A stretch of 64,000 nucleotides of DNA from Prolixibacteraceae bacterium (GCA_030602265.1 JAUWAB010000010.1:20065-84064), one strand, 5' to 3'. Shown: positions 9,693 to 19,192, numbered from the stretch's first letter. A program made the numbers and translations. Notes: generated from the sequence alone by a model not told the origin.

Positions 9693-11732
9693 ATGGAAAG
9701 AAAAACAGGGAACAGAACAGGTTCTTTCACATTCAGAAAGTGGTCCAGGAAAGGCTATTCATTGTTCAGGATGCTGAAAAACGTAGTCCACATCGGAGTG
9801 CTCGCTATCGTATACCATCAGGCCAGTGCCAGGGTCAACCCGGAAGTGGTGACCTTGACTTCCGACACGGTTTCCCGGTCTGTCGAGTTAGAGGAAATTA
9901 TTGTGGGCACGACACGTACTCCCCTGGTATTTCCTGATGCAGCCAGGATCGTAACGGTAATTGCTGCAAAAGAACTTCAAAAAATGCCTGCTGCCAGTCT
10001 GCAGGAAGTATTAAGGTATATCCAGGGAGTTGATATCAGACAACGCGGCCCCGCAGGAATTCAGGCAGATATTTCATTAAGGGGCGGATCCTTTGACCAG
10101 ACCATGATTCTATTAAACGGCATCAATATAACCGACCCGCAAACCGGACACCACAACCTCAACATACCCGTCAGCCTTTCACAAATCGACCGGATTGAAG
10201 TCCTTGAGGGGCCCGCATCCAGGATTTACGGACCGAATGCTTTCTCCGGAGCGGTGAACATAATCACTAAAGCAGGATTCAAAGACCATTTTCACTCAAG
10301 ATATACCGCAGGCAGTCACGGCTTTTCGGATATTGACCTGTCGGGATCCCTGAACAGCGGTAAATTTTCTCAGACCATTTCGGTCAATACCAAGTCGTCT
10401 GACGGCTATACAGACAATACCGATTTTGAGGTCCGGAATCTCTATACCCGGACGGTTGGCCGTTTCGATGAGGGAATGTTAGATCTTCAGTTAGGATTGA
10501 CCTCCAAGGCTTTTGGAGCAAATTCCTTTTACAGCGCCAGGTTTCCGGAGCAATTCGAAAAAACGGGGACTATGTTCACTTCACTCAAATGGACCGGTAC
10601 CTCTCCAATCCACCTTAGTCCGGCCATTTACTGGAGGCGTCACCACGACCGTTTTGAACTGTTCAGGAACGACAAGCCTTCGTGGTATGCGGGTCACAAT
10701 TATCACATGACAGACATCTTCGGAATGACCGTCAATTCCTGGTTCGAATCCAAACTGGGAAAGACGGCAGCAGGTGCGGAAATCAGAAATGAAAACATCT
10801 GGAGCAATGTATTAGGGGACCCTTTAAAAACACCGGTAAAAGTTCCGGGAGAGGACGCTCTTTTTACCAGGTTCAGGTCGAGGACCGGTTTTTCGCTTTT
10901 CGCGGAACATACCTGGACATGGTATAACCTATATGTGAATGCAGGGATCCTGGCCCAGAGGAATACAGACCTGGACATGAAATGGAGGTTATATCCCGGT
11001 GCGGATGTTGGCTACCAGCTATTTCCGGAGTTAAAATTATATGCAACGGCAGGTAAATCCTTACGGCTTCCTACATTTACCGACTTATATTATACAGGGC
11101 CCACCAACATCGGGAATGCTGAATTAAAACCCGAGGAGGTATTTCACCGGGAAACAGGATTAAAATATGCAAAAAGGGGGATTAACGGCCATATCAGTTA
11201 TTTTATCCAGAATGGCAAAAACCTGATAGACTGGGTAAAACTTCCGGGGAATGATATATGGCAGACTCAAAATCACACTGCTATAAGAACTACAGGATTT
11301 CAGATACATACCGATTTCCGGATTTCAGACCTCACCGCAGGCAGGTCGCCGGTAACTTCGGTTTCAGCAGGATATCATACCACGCAATTGAAGAAAGAGG
11401 AGTCTGAATACATATCCTATTATGCACTGGACTATCTGAGGCACAAACTGACCCTTAGCCTTCAGCATAAGGTTATACGGAATATTTCATCCTGGTGGAC
11501 CATCAGTTACCAGGACCGCAACGGAACCTATACCGACTACCGGAATGGCAGTCCGGAGGAAAAAGAGTATTCCCCTTTCTGGCTGGCTGACTGGAGGTTG
11601 AACTACAGCCCCGGAAAGATCGGCTTCAATCTGGAAATCACCAATATCCTGGACAGGAAATACCGTGATATTGGCAGTATTGCGCAGCCGGGACGATGGA
11701 TAAAAGCAGGGATATCCTTCAGTCTGGAATAA
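9693..11732 (+). CDS. TonB-dependent outer membrane receptor (BtuB/CirA-like)
   Basis: A 679-residue outer membrane transporter. A hydrophobic export signal (VVHIGVLAIVYHQASA) is followed by a TonB-box-like region near VELEEIIVG. The plug domain contains LQEVLRYIQGVDIRQRG, ISLRGGSFDQTMILLNG and RIEVLEGPASRIYGPNAFSG, and a beta barrel ends at the aromatic-rich C-terminus. There is no carboxypeptidase-D-like N-terminal domain, so it is of the classical siderophore/cobalamin receptor type and not SusC. The substrate is not visible; no chelate uptake genes flank it. An internal ATG at 9771 would give a more usual signal peptide, so the start is uncertain. Confidence 0.92.
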   Translation: MERKTGNRTGSFTFRKWSRKGYSLFRMLKNVVHIGVLAIVYHQASARVNPEVVTLTSDTVSRSVELEEIIVGTTRTPLVFPDAARIVTVIAAKELQKMPAASLQEVLRYIQGVDIRQRGPAGIQADISLRGGSFDQTMILLNGINITDPQTGHHNLNIPVSLSQIDRIEVLEGPASRIYGPNAFSGAVNIITKAGFKDHFHSRYTAGSHGFSDIDLSGSLNSGKFSQTISVNTKSSDGYTDNTDFEVRNLYTRTVGRFDEGMLDLQLGLTSKAFGANSFYSARFPEQFEKTGTMFTSLKWTGTSPIHLSPAIYWRRHHDRFELFRNDKPSWYAGHNYHMTDIFGMTVNSWFESKLGKTAAGAEIRNENIWSNVLGDPLKTPVKVPGEDALFTRFRSRTGFSLFAEHTWTWYNLYVNAGILAQRNTDLDMKWRLYPGADVGYQLFPELKLYATAGKSLRLPTFTDLYYTGPTNIGNAELKPEEVFHRETGLKYAKRGINGHISYFIQNGKNLIDWVKLPGNDIWQTQNHTAIRTTGFQIHTDFRISDLTAGRSPVTSVSAGYHTTQLKKEESEYISYYALDYLRHKLTLSLQHKVIRNISSWWTISYQDRNGTYTDYRNGSPEEKEYSPFWLADWRLNYSPGKIGFNLEITNILDRKYRDIGSIAQPGRWIKAGISFSLE

Positions 11733-11799
11733 TTTTGATCTGCAAAAGACTTCTTTGATTTATCCGAAATGTAGTATATTCGCTTAAAATTTTTCAAAG

Positions 11800-12237
11800 A
11801 TGTTAAAAGGAATATTAGCCATTTCAGGACAACCAGGACTGTTTAAGCTGGTTGCTGAAGCAAAGAACAGAATCATTGTTGAATCATTGCTGACAGGAAA
11901 GCGCATGCCGGCAAACCCTTCGGCCAAGATCAGTTCGCTGGAAGACATTGCCGTTTACACCCAAAGCAGTGAAATTTCCCTGAAAGATGTATTGAAAAAA
12001 ATTCACGGACACGAATCAGGCAATGCAGCTATCAGTGCAAAATCTTCAGATAATGAACTGAAGAAATATTTTGAAATCATTGTACCGGAATATGACAAAG
12101 ACAGGGTTTATCTGTCGGACATCAAAAAAATCATATTATGGTACAACATACTACATGAACATCAGCTGCTTGACTTCAGTGAACCGGAAGAAGAAACCGG
12201 TACGGAAGAGAAAGCAGAGCAGTCAGAACAGCCTTGA
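11800..12237 (+). CDS. DUF5606-family conserved protein
   Basis: A 145-residue acidic cytoplasmic protein with no signal or membrane segment. The N-terminal MLKGILAISGQPGLFKLV and the following beta-rich segment (KNRIIVESLLTGKRMPANP) match the Bacteroidota-specific DUF5606 type. The C-terminus is Glu-rich (EPEEETGTEEKAEQ). The first half resembles a small barrel; the second is helical (LKKYFEIIVPEYDKDRVY). Function unknown. Its 3' end overlaps the converging exonuclease gene by 15 nt. Confidence 0.8.
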   Translation: MLKGILAISGQPGLFKLVAEAKNRIIVESLLTGKRMPANPSAKISSLEDIAVYTQSSEISLKDVLKKIHGHESGNAAISAKSSDNELKKYFEIIVPEYDKDRVYLSDIKKIILWYNILHEHQLLDFSEPEEETGTEEKAEQSEQP

Positions 12238-12765
12238 GGTTTTACCAGGCTTTCTGGCCATCCCTGCCAAACGGTCTTTTTCAAGAAGAATACTTAAAAG
12301 TTTTGCTGTAGCCAGAGCATCGCCGGCAGCGCGGTGCCTGGCTTCATTCATAATTCCAAGTGCACTGCAGAGGTTTCCCAAAGAGTATGAGCTGTATCCG
12401 GGCATAATTTTTCTGGACAATTGTACAGTACACAATTTTTTTCTGTGGAACTCATAACCTAAGCGCGCATATTCCTCCTGAATAAACTTGTAATCAAAAT
12501 TGACATTATGCGCAACAAAGGTCCGGCCCGCAGTGAGTTCAACAATTTTCGCCGCTACCATATAAAACTTAGGCGCATTTTCCACCATTGCATTGGTGAT
12601 TCCGGTAAGACGGGTTATCGGGTAAGGAATATCCATTTCAGGATTCAGCAAAGTATCAAATACCCCGGTTACCTCCGTTCCATTATGCAAAACCACTGCT
12701 ATTTCGGTAATTTTTCCGTTTTTGTAGAAATTTCCGGTAGTTTCTATATCAACAACTGCAAACAC
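12223..12765 (-). CDS. DnaQ/PolC-like 3'-5' exonuclease
   Basis: A 180-residue stand-alone DEDDh exonuclease. The three motifs are visible: Exo I AVVDIETTG at residues 3-11, Exo II AHNVNFDYKFI near the middle, and Exo III RHRAAGDALATAKL with the His and last Asp. This is the domain used for proofreading by DNA polymerase III epsilon or PolC. Here there is no polymerase or UvrC-like fusion, so it could also be a general repair or RNA-trimming nuclease. It converges on the DUF5606 gene with a 15-nt overlap. Confidence 0.92.
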   Translation of the reverse strand: MFAVVDIETTGNFYKNGKITEIAVVLHNGTEVTGVFDTLLNPEMDIPYPITRLTGITNAMVENAPKFYMVAAKIVELTAGRTFVAHNVNFDYKFIQEEYARLGYEFHRKKLCTVQLSRKIMPGYSSYSLGNLCSALGIMNEARHRAAGDALATAKLLSILLEKDRLAGMARKPGKTSRLF

Positions 12766-12837
12766 TTATGAAAAATTGTTTATTTTTGTAATAATTAACA
12801 GGATGGAAAATTAAACATTTAATCTTTAATTCCGTTT

Positions 12838-12866
12838 TTTGGAGTTAAGTATTGAAAATAATTTTT
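12838..12866 (+). promoter_or_regulatory. Predicted promoter of the OmpA-like gene
   Basis: TTTG (12838-12841) and TAATTTTT (12859-12866, seven of eight to TAnnTTTG with the last base different) are separated by 17 nt in a very A/T-rich stretch. The transcript would start near 12870 and carry a 40-nt A/T-rich leader, as is common for strongly expressed Bacteroidota genes. Confidence 0.45.
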
Positions 12867-12909
12867 ATTTTTAAACAGCCATTAAATATTTAACTTTAAA
12901 ATCAGTAAT

Positions 12910-14244
12910 ATGAAAAGATTTACATTTATCGCTTTGGCTTTACTGCTGACTCTCGGTGTTTTTGCACAGAACGCCGATAACAAGTGGGCAATTGGTCTGG
13001 GTGCCGGAGGCTATTACACCAACATTGTAAATGCCACCAATGACAGGTTGGACAACGGTTTCGGTTTCACCCCGGAGCTTTATCTCAGCAGGTATCTCAG
13101 TCCTTCGTTCGATGCTTATCTGAAAACCAACATCGGATTATGGAACAGCACAACCGTGGTGAACGATCTCGACGTTGCAAACCACATGCTCAATCTGAGG
13201 TATAAATTATTTAATGACAAGATTCTTTCGGCTGACAGTAAGGTACAGCCCTATTTCTTTGCAGGCGCAGGTTTACTTCAGGACCATGACAAGTCAGGTG
13301 CAAACTGGAATGGTGGTGTGGGTTTCAAATTCCCTCTCGGCGACATTACATCGCTCTATCTTGAAGGTGGTTACCTGAGAGGTATTGAACCCGAATCAGG
13401 CAACCGCGACAGGGACGATTTTATGAAAGCAACCATTGGTCTGGAATTTAACCTTGGAAAAGGAAAAGACAGCGATGGTGACGGTGTGCCGGACAGAAGG
13501 GACAAGTGCCCGAATACACCAAAGGGAGTTGCAGTTGATGCTGACGGTTGTCCGCTCGACAGAGACGGCGACGGCGTGCCGGATTATCTTGACGAATGTC
13601 CTGACACCCCAGGTCTGAAAGAATTTAACGGATGTCCCGACAGAGATGGCGACGGTGTACCGGATCACCTTGACGAATGCCCGGATGTACCCGGACTGAA
13701 GAAGTTCAACGGTTGCCCCGACAGCGATGGTGACGGCGTGCCGGATCATAAGGATGAATGTCCGGATACTCCCCGCGGATGTCCGGTTGACGAAAAAGGC
13801 TGTCCTCTGGATTCAGACGGTGACGGTGTTATCGACTGCGAAGACGATTGCCCGAATGAACCTGGCCCAAAAGAAAACAAAGGCTGCCCGGTAGGCCTGA
13901 TCGAAATTGATATGGGGCCTGTATATTTTGATTTCGACAAATCTGTTCTGAAAGCCGAAGGCAAGGCAGAATTGGACAAACTGGTCTCTACTCTGAATGC
14001 AGCCAAAAAATATGAAGTGGTTGTCAATGGTCATACCTGCAACATCGGTGCAGAAGGTTACAATCAGGGCTTATCTGAAAGGCGCGCCCAGGAAGTTGTC
14101 AAGTATCTGACCACAAAAGGTATCAATAACGCATACGTAGGAGCTAAAGGTTATGGTGAAACTCAGCCTGCTCAGCCAAATACATCAGTTACCAACAGGA
14201 AACTGAACCGCAGGGCAGAATTCGACGTAAAAGTCCAGAAATAA
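12910..14244 (+). CDS. OmpA-family outer membrane protein with thrombospondin type 3 repeats
   Basis: A 444-residue envelope protein that probably ties the outer membrane to peptidoglycan. It has a signal peptide (FIALALLLTLGVFAQ), then an eight-stranded-type beta barrel up to about residue 180. Five calcium-binding type 3 repeats of the form DxDGDGVxD follow, each with a Cys-Pro pair, at about 185-335. A C-terminal OmpA domain holds PVYFDFDKSVLKAEG, NQGLSERRAQEV and NRKLNRRAEF. In the peptidoglycan-binding loop the usual GHTDxxG reads GHTCNIG, so the Asp that normally contacts diaminopimelate is Cys. A strong terminator follows, so it is probably monocistronic. Confidence 0.95.
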   Translation: MKRFTFIALALLLTLGVFAQNADNKWAIGLGAGGYYTNIVNATNDRLDNGFGFTPELYLSRYLSPSFDAYLKTNIGLWNSTTVVNDLDVANHMLNLRYKLFNDKILSADSKVQPYFFAGAGLLQDHDKSGANWNGGVGFKFPLGDITSLYLEGGYLRGIEPESGNRDRDDFMKATIGLEFNLGKGKDSDGDGVPDRRDKCPNTPKGVAVDADGCPLDRDGDGVPDYLDECPDTPGLKEFNGCPDRDGDGVPDHLDECPDVPGLKKFNGCPDSDGDGVPDHKDECPDTPRGCPVDEKGCPLDSDGDGVIDCEDDCPNEPGPKENKGCPVGLIEIDMGPVYFDFDKSVLKAEGKAELDKLVSTLNAAKKYEVVVNGHTCNIGAEGYNQGLSERRAQEVVKYLTTKGINNAYVGAKGYGETQPAQPNTSVTNRKLNRRAEFDVKVQK

Positions 14245-14268
14245 GAATTATCGTTCAAAATACGCAGG

Positions 14269-14302
14269 AACAGTCCGTCAATTCTGACGGACTGTTTTTT
14301 TT
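14269..14302 (+). terminator. Rho-independent terminator of the OmpA-like gene
   Basis: Perfect 12-bp stem AACAGTCCGTCA (14269-14280) / TGACGGACTGTT (14285-14296) with a 4-nt loop, followed by an unbroken run of T to 14302. It lies 24 nt after the stop codon. Confidence 0.92.
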
Positions 14303-14439
14303 ATCTGTACGCTTCTTTAAAAAAGTAAAAAAAAGGCCGGAAAATTCATAAATAGTTTGTTATTTTACAGTTACGGACAGATTTATAACCAATCTGACGA
14401 AAATTGTATTTTTTTATAATTTTTTATGTCTTATTACTT

Positions 14440-14814
14440 ATGAATGTATTTGTTGCAAAACTGAGTCCTGCAACCACTGCACAGGACTTGGAAGCACTTT
14501 TCGGAGTGTACGGTGAAATTGTATCTGCCAAAGTGATCTTTGACAGGGAAACAGGAAACTCAAAAGGTTACGGATTTGTCGAAATGAAAAATGACGATGA
14601 AGCCAGGGCTGCCATTGAAGCGCTTAACGACAGCGAAGTTAACGGCAACCAGATTGTTGTAAAAGAAGCTAAACCCAGGGAGGAACATGAAAGCAGAGCT
14701 CCGCGAAAATCTTTTCAGAAAAGAGGAGATTACCAGGACAGGCGGGGTGGTTACCAGGACAGGAGAGGTGGATACCAGGACAGGAGAGAAGGCTCTGGAA
14801 ACCGCAAATACTAA
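14440..14814 (+). CDS. RNA-binding protein with one RRM domain
   Basis: A 124-residue cytoplasmic RNA-binding protein. A single RNA recognition motif fills residues 1-80, with RNP2 VFVAKL near the start and RNP1 KGYGFVEM near residue 45. The tail is basic and carries three near-identical copies of a short YQDRRGG unit, an RGG-like nucleic-acid-binding tail. The ATG at 14440 is preferred because it places RNP2 at the N-terminus as in other bacterial RRM proteins; extending to the TTG at 14404 adds a meaningless hydrophobic stretch. In cyanobacteria similar proteins are cold-induced; its role in Bacteroidota is in post-transcriptional control. Confidence 0.92.
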   Translation: MNVFVAKLSPATTAQDLEALFGVYGEIVSAKVIFDRETGNSKGYGFVEMKNDDEARAAIEALNDSEVNGNQIVVKEAKPREEHESRAPRKSFQKRGDYQDRRGGYQDRRGGYQDRREGSGNRKY

Positions 14815-14892
14815 AGATTGATCCATTTAAACAACATCCGGAAATGGATCCTATACCCGAAATCCTGATCCGGTCGTTGTATGATTTATAGA

Positions 14893-14928
14893 AAAAGGGT
14901 TGTCTGGGTGATACAGACAGCCCCTTTT
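14893..14928. terminator. Bidirectional terminator between convergent genes
   Basis: GGGTTGTCTG (14897-14906) pairs with CAGACAGCCC (14914-14923), including one G-T pair, around a 7-nt loop. T-rich sequence lies on the right (plus strand) and five A on the left (T on the minus strand). It therefore suits both the RRM gene arriving from the left and the asparaginase-like gene, whose stop is at 14928. Confidence 0.8.
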
Positions 14929-15917
14929 CATTTCATTAAAGGGGGCGCCATTACCAGCTCATTTTTACCGGAAGTCCGTAATGCATAATCAAATCCGGGC
15001 TGCATCGCAAAACTGCCGGTGTTTCCATGTATGTCCAGGGCAAGATAGCCAATCTGGTGTTTCTGATGGTCCGGAATTTTGGCTGCAATGCGCATTACAG
15101 CCTCCCTGCAGGCTTCATCCGGAGTTAAACCCTGCCGCATCAGCTCCACAACAAGGAAAGAACCAAGTGTCTTCATAACCAGTTCGCCGGAACCGGTCGC
15201 CACTGCCCCCCCAATATCTCCGTCTACGAACAATCCGGCCCCGATGATCGGTGAGTCTCCTACCCTTCCGTGAAGTTTGAATGCCATTCCGCTGGTGGTA
15301 CATGCCCCGCAAAGCCTTCCCCGGCTGTCAAGCGCAAGCATCCCAATGGTATCATGGTTCCAGATCTCTTCGTTCTCGATGTTGATCACCGGCTTGAAGG
15401 TCCGGTCGGTCTTCTTCCATCGCTTCCATGCACTCCTGGCCGCAGGCGTGAGCAAATTCTCACGGCTGAACCCGTTTTTCAGGGCAAATGAGAGGGCACC
15501 CTTGCCGGTCAGCATAACATGCGGTGTCTGTTCCATCACCTTTCGGGCCACAGAAACAGGATGCTTGATATGTTCCAGAAAGGCAACCGATCCGGCATTT
15601 CCTTGCTCATCCATGATGCAGGCATCCAGTGTCACCTTACCGGTGGCATCCGGCAGCCCGCCGTATCCCACCGTAATAACTTCCGGATCTGCTTCAGCGA
15701 CTCTGACACCCGCCTCTACGGCATCAAGGGCATACCCTCCCTCCCGGAGTATCTCCCAGGCCGCCTCATTGGCCGGTATACCATGATTCCAGGTTGAAAC
15801 CACAATGGGCAACTGAACTTCCGAAGTCATTAACGGCACGGACATTACCGGACCCGACAGGGCTATTCCTCCGGAAACTCCGGATAGGGTCTGTATAAAA
15901 TTTCGGCGTGATATCAT
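14928..15917 (-). CDS. N4-(beta-N-acetylglucosaminyl)-L-asparaginase / isoaspartyl peptidase family (Ntn hydrolase)
   Basis: Exported hydrolase of the glycosylasparaginase family, which cleaves the GlcNAc-Asn bond or related beta-aspartyl amides. The ATG at 15917 gives MISRRNFIQTLSG, a twin-arginine-like signal (SRRNF) expected right at the N-terminus; the ORF continues 18 codons upstream without purpose. The autocleavage site is in ENEEIWNHDTIGMLALD: cleavage before the Thr would expose the catalytic N-terminal nucleophile of the beta chain. HGRVGDSPIIGAGLFVD and GAVATGSGELVMK follow as in characterised members. Probable role is periplasmic degradation of glycopeptides. No glycosidase neighbours are present. 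Confidence 0.92.
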   Translation of the reverse strand: MISRRNFIQTLSGVSGGIALSGPVMSVPLMTSEVQLPIVVSTWNHGIPANEAAWEILREGGYALDAVEAGVRVAEADPEVITVGYGGLPDATGKVTLDACIMDEQGNAGSVAFLEHIKHPVSVARKVMEQTPHVMLTGKGALSFALKNGFSRENLLTPAARSAWKRWKKTDRTFKPVINIENEEIWNHDTIGMLALDSRGRLCGACTTSGMAFKLHGRVGDSPIIGAGLFVDGDIGGAVATGSGELVMKTLGSFLVVELMRQGLTPDEACREAVMRIAAKIPDHQKHQIGYLALDIHGNTGSFAMQPGFDYALRTSGKNELVMAPPLMK

Positions 15918-16014
15918 ATCCTGAAAAACAATATCTGAAATAAATTTGAAATGGCTAAAATAACATTTCAATGGGTAAATTAATTATTTTTACAAGAGAT
16001 TAAGGAAAATTCAG

Positions 16015-16701
16015 ATGAAGCATTCAATAGCCACACTCCTTCTGCTGTTTGTTGCGATATTTTCAGGGGCACAGACAATAAACAGCCTGTCAGAATTCTA
16101 CAGGCAGTTTCAGGCTTCCCGCTACCAGCAGGGAATTGTAATACCTGAATATCCCATTGAGGGTTCACCACACGAGAGGGATGAATTCATCGAAGGCACA
16201 GTGGCCACCAGGTCAGATATCCGATACGAAAATGTTCCCCTGAGGTTCAATATACATGAGAATGCCGTTGAATTCAAAACTGAAGAAGGTGTCATCTTCT
16301 TTCTGGCTGCACCCGAGGTAATCGATTTTGTTCAGATTGGAGAAGACAAGTATGTATATGTACCTTATTCTATGGGCAACAGAATCCTTCGTGGTTTTTT
16401 CAGGGTAGCAACCGAAGGCAAAGCAACCCTGTTGGTCAGACAGTCAATCAATCTCAAGCAGCCTGAACCTCCTGCCCCTTATAAAGACGCCCAGCCTGCC
16501 CGATTTATCAAACTGGCTGATGAATATTATCTTAAAATCGGGCCATCCGAAGCACATAAAATTTCAAACCGGAAAGAACTGCTGCAGCTGATGGGAGATA
16601 AAAGCAGTGAAGTGGACGAATTCCTGAAAAAAAACAAGGTACGGTACAACCGGCCGGAAGATCTGATAAAGGTAACCGAGTTCTTTAACTCCCTTTTATG
16701 A
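16015..16701 (+). CDS. Exported protein of unknown function
   Basis: I do not recognise this 228-residue protein. It begins with a clear signal peptide (HSIATLLLLFVAIFSGAQT), so it is exported. The middle is beta-rich and resembles the pattern where a value is read or stored at the membrane (FLAAPEVIDFVQIGEDKYVYVPY). The C-terminus is helical and charged (ELLQLMGDKSSEVDEFLKKN), similar in layout to small Bacteroidota envelope proteins with a terminal KVRYNRPEDLIKV motif. Its stop overlaps the start of the next gene (ATGATG over TGA), so translation of the two is probably coupled. Confidence 0.75.
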   Translation: MKHSIATLLLLFVAIFSGAQTINSLSEFYRQFQASRYQQGIVIPEYPIEGSPHERDEFIEGTVATRSDIRYENVPLRFNIHENAVEFKTEEGVIFFLAAPEVIDFVQIGEDKYVYVPYSMGNRILRGFFRVATEGKATLLVRQSINLKQPEPPAPYKDAQPARFIKLADEYYLKIGPSEAHKISNRKELLQLMGDKSSEVDEFLKKNKVRYNRPEDLIKVTEFFNSLL

Positions 16702-17294
16702 TGCAAAAAATCCTGATCATATTTGCCCATCCGGCATCCCATAAATCAAAAATTAACCGCCGGCTGATCGAAGGTTTAAAGACCATGGATGGGATTACCA
16801 TTTGTGACTTATACGAAAAATATCCGGATTTCTTTATAAATGTAAAACACGAACAGAGACAACTTATTGAAAATGATATTATTATATGGCATCACCCATT
16901 GTATTGGTACAGCTGTCCGGCCTTATTGAAAGAATGGCTGGACCTCGTCCTGGAACATGGATTTGCTTATGGAAGAAATGGCACAAAGCTCCACGGAAAG
17001 AAAATCTTTAATGTTGTCACCACTGGAGGAGATTCTTCTGCCTATAATCATCCGGGTAAAAACCAGTATTCGATAAAGCAGCTGCTGGCTCCCTTTCATC
17101 AGACTGCACTGTTGTGCGGCATGCAGTACCTGCCCCCTTTTGTGGTACATGGGGCACATAAATATGATTCCGTTAAAGTCAGGCTTGATATAACCAAATA
17201 CCAACAGATTATTACCGGACTAAGGGATAATGTATTTAATGAAGAGTCGATAGCAAGCTGTAATTATCTGAATGAATTAATTACGGGGGAATAG
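16698..17294 (+). CDS. NAD(P)H dehydrogenase (quinone), KefF-like flavoprotein
   Basis: A 198-residue flavodoxin-fold oxidoreductase. The N-terminal ILIIFAHPASHKSKINRRL is the FMN/FAD-binding start, and WHHPLYWYSCPALLKEWLDLVL and VTTGGDSSAYN match the KefF/MdaB/YwrO group. KefF is the cytoplasmic ancillary subunit that activates the KefC potassium efflux antiporter during electrophile stress. The gene next door, two nt away, encodes a KefC-like antiporter, so that role is a reasonable inference. Two ATG codons (16698 and 16701) are possible starts. Confidence 0.9.
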   Translation: MMQKILIIFAHPASHKSKINRRLIEGLKTMDGITICDLYEKYPDFFINVKHEQRQLIENDIIIWHHPLYWYSCPALLKEWLDLVLEHGFAYGRNGTKLHGKKIFNVVTTGGDSSAYNHPGKNQYSIKQLLAPFHQTALLCGMQYLPPFVVHGAHKYDSVKVRLDITKYQQIITGLRDNVFNEESIASCNYLNELITGE

Positions 17295-17296
17295 GT

Positions 17297-19192
17297 ATGT
17301 ACGGCGAAGATTTCTTTTTACATGCATTGATATATCTTCTGGCTGCAGTTATTTCCGTACCCATTGCACGACGGATAGGGTTAGGGTCTATTGCAGGATA
17401 TTTACTTGCGGGCATAATAATCGGACCGTTTGTCCTGGGATGGGTAGGCCAGGAAAGAGAAAAAGTAATGCATTTTGCAGAGTTCGGGGTCGTTATCATG
17501 TTATTCCTGATCGGTTTACAAATGCAGCCTTCCATGCTGTGGAATATGAGACGAACCATATTCGGAATGGGAGGCTCACAAATGGTGCTGACCAGTCTGC
17601 TACTTGCCATTGCAAGCTTTTTTGCAGGATTTAACTGGTTTCAGGCCATTGCCATAGGACTGATATTTTCAAATTCCTCTACCGGGACTGTATTACAAAC
17701 ACTTGACGAACGTGGCTTGCTGAAAAACTCAGCCGGCCGTTCTGCTCTTGCCGTTACCCTGTTCCAGGACCTTACCATCATTCCCATTCTGGCCTTGTTA
17801 CCCGTACTGGCCATGTTGGGTGGAGGAAGTACACTTGTCCAGGATAGCGAGATCTCTTCAAGTGCTTTTACATCATTTCCCGCGATAGTTCAGGTTGGCC
17901 TTATTGTTTCCATAGGTGCGGCGGTTATATATTTCGGACGGATTTTTGCCCGCCATATTTTCAGGTATCTGGCAGATACCGGCATGCGTGAAATTTTTAC
18001 AGCCGCAGCTTTGTTGCTGGTAATTGCTGCAGCCCTGGGGACATCATACGCTGGATTGTCTCCTGCCTTGGGGACATTTGTTGCCGGAGTGGTTCTTGCC
18101 GACAATGAATACAGACATGAACTGGAGGTTACCATTGAACCGTTCAAAGGATTGCTTCTGGGATTATTTTTTATTTCCGTAGGGGCAAGCATTAACTTTC
18201 TGCTGCTTGTCAGTCATCCGTTTAAGATATTTTCATTCGTTCTGCTTCTGGTTTCAATAAAATTTATGGTACTCTGGGTAGTGGCCAAGATCTTTGGACT
18301 GAAACACGGACGTGAAATGCTGTTTTCGCTTGCCCTGGCTCAGGCCAGCGAGCTGGGATTTGTTCTGGTGGCATTTTCTCAGCAGCTCAACCTTTTTGAT
18401 CATTTTACCGCCTCCATGCTGATTATCATTATCATTTTAAGTATGGCTATTACCCCGTTTCTGCTTTTGCTGAATGAGAAATATATCAGGCCATGGTATA
18501 TCAGGAGACGGAACAGGCAGGTTCCCGATGAAATCACGGAACGGAATAATAAAATCATTATCGCCGGATTTGGCCGGTTCGGACTGGTGGTTGGCCGGTT
18601 ACTGATGGCCAACGGGTTTAAGGTGACCATTCTGGACGGGAATCCGGCCAATGTTGAAATTCTGCGAAAACATGGTTTTAAATTATTTTACGGGGATATT
18701 ACCCGGCCCGAAATGCTGGAAGCTGCAGGGGTAAAGGAGGCTAAAATGCTTATCCTGACCATGGCGGAATATGACGAAGCACTGAAAATTGCCGGATATC
18801 TTAAAAAACACTATCCAAACCTGAAAATCGCCGCAAGGGCAAGGGACACGATTCACGCGTTTGAATTCTACAAGCTTGGGTTGAATATGGTACAGCGGGA
18901 GACTTTCAATTCAGCCGTTGAACTGGGTTCAAAAATTTTATCCTATATGGGATTTACCAGATACCAGGCATACAGGGCAGCCCGGACCTTCAAGCACCAT
19001 GAGGATGATATCATGTATGAACTATACCAGCACTGGCTTGAGGATGAAAATCGGTTCATTCAGGAAACAAGGCGTTTTTCGGAACAATTGGATGAGTTGC
19101 TGCAAACCGAACAGGCATTCTCTATCCATGATACCGACTATGCCTGGGACAATCCGGCATCTGACGATGAAGAATCGGGCCGTGACCACTGA
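17297..19192 (+). CDS. Monovalent cation:proton antiporter 2 (KefB/KefC-like)
   Basis: A 631-residue CPA2-family transporter. The first 400 residues form a 12-13 helix Na+/H+ exchanger domain with typical segments such as AGIIIGPFVLGWVG, FGVVIMLFLIGLQMQP and FSNSSTGTVLQTL. A cytosolic RCK/TrkA-N domain starts near 417 with the Rossmann loop IIAGFGRFGLVVGRLL, and an Asp-rich tail ends the protein. KefB/C release K+ and acidify the cytoplasm when glutathione adducts accumulate. The close KefF-like partner upstream supports the assignment over a general Na+/H+ exchanger. Bacteroidota often lack glutathione, so the true effector may differ. Confidence 0.93.
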   Translation: MYGEDFFLHALIYLLAAVISVPIARRIGLGSIAGYLLAGIIIGPFVLGWVGQEREKVMHFAEFGVVIMLFLIGLQMQPSMLWNMRRTIFGMGGSQMVLTSLLLAIASFFAGFNWFQAIAIGLIFSNSSTGTVLQTLDERGLLKNSAGRSALAVTLFQDLTIIPILALLPVLAMLGGGSTLVQDSEISSSAFTSFPAIVQVGLIVSIGAAVIYFGRIFARHIFRYLADTGMREIFTAAALLLVIAAALGTSYAGLSPALGTFVAGVVLADNEYRHELEVTIEPFKGLLLGLFFISVGASINFLLLVSHPFKIFSFVLLLVSIKFMVLWVVAKIFGLKHGREMLFSLALAQASELGFVLVAFSQQLNLFDHFTASMLIIIIILSMAITPFLLLLNEKYIRPWYIRRRNRQVPDEITERNNKIIIAGFGRFGLVVGRLLMANGFKVTILDGNPANVEILRKHGFKLFYGDITRPEMLEAAGVKEAKMLILTMAEYDEALKIAGYLKKHYPNLKIAARARDTIHAFEFYKLGLNMVQRETFNSAVELGSKILSYMGFTRYQAYRAARTFKHHEDDIMYELYQHWLEDENRFIQETRRFSEQLDELLQTEQAFSIHDTDYAWDNPASDDEESGRDH

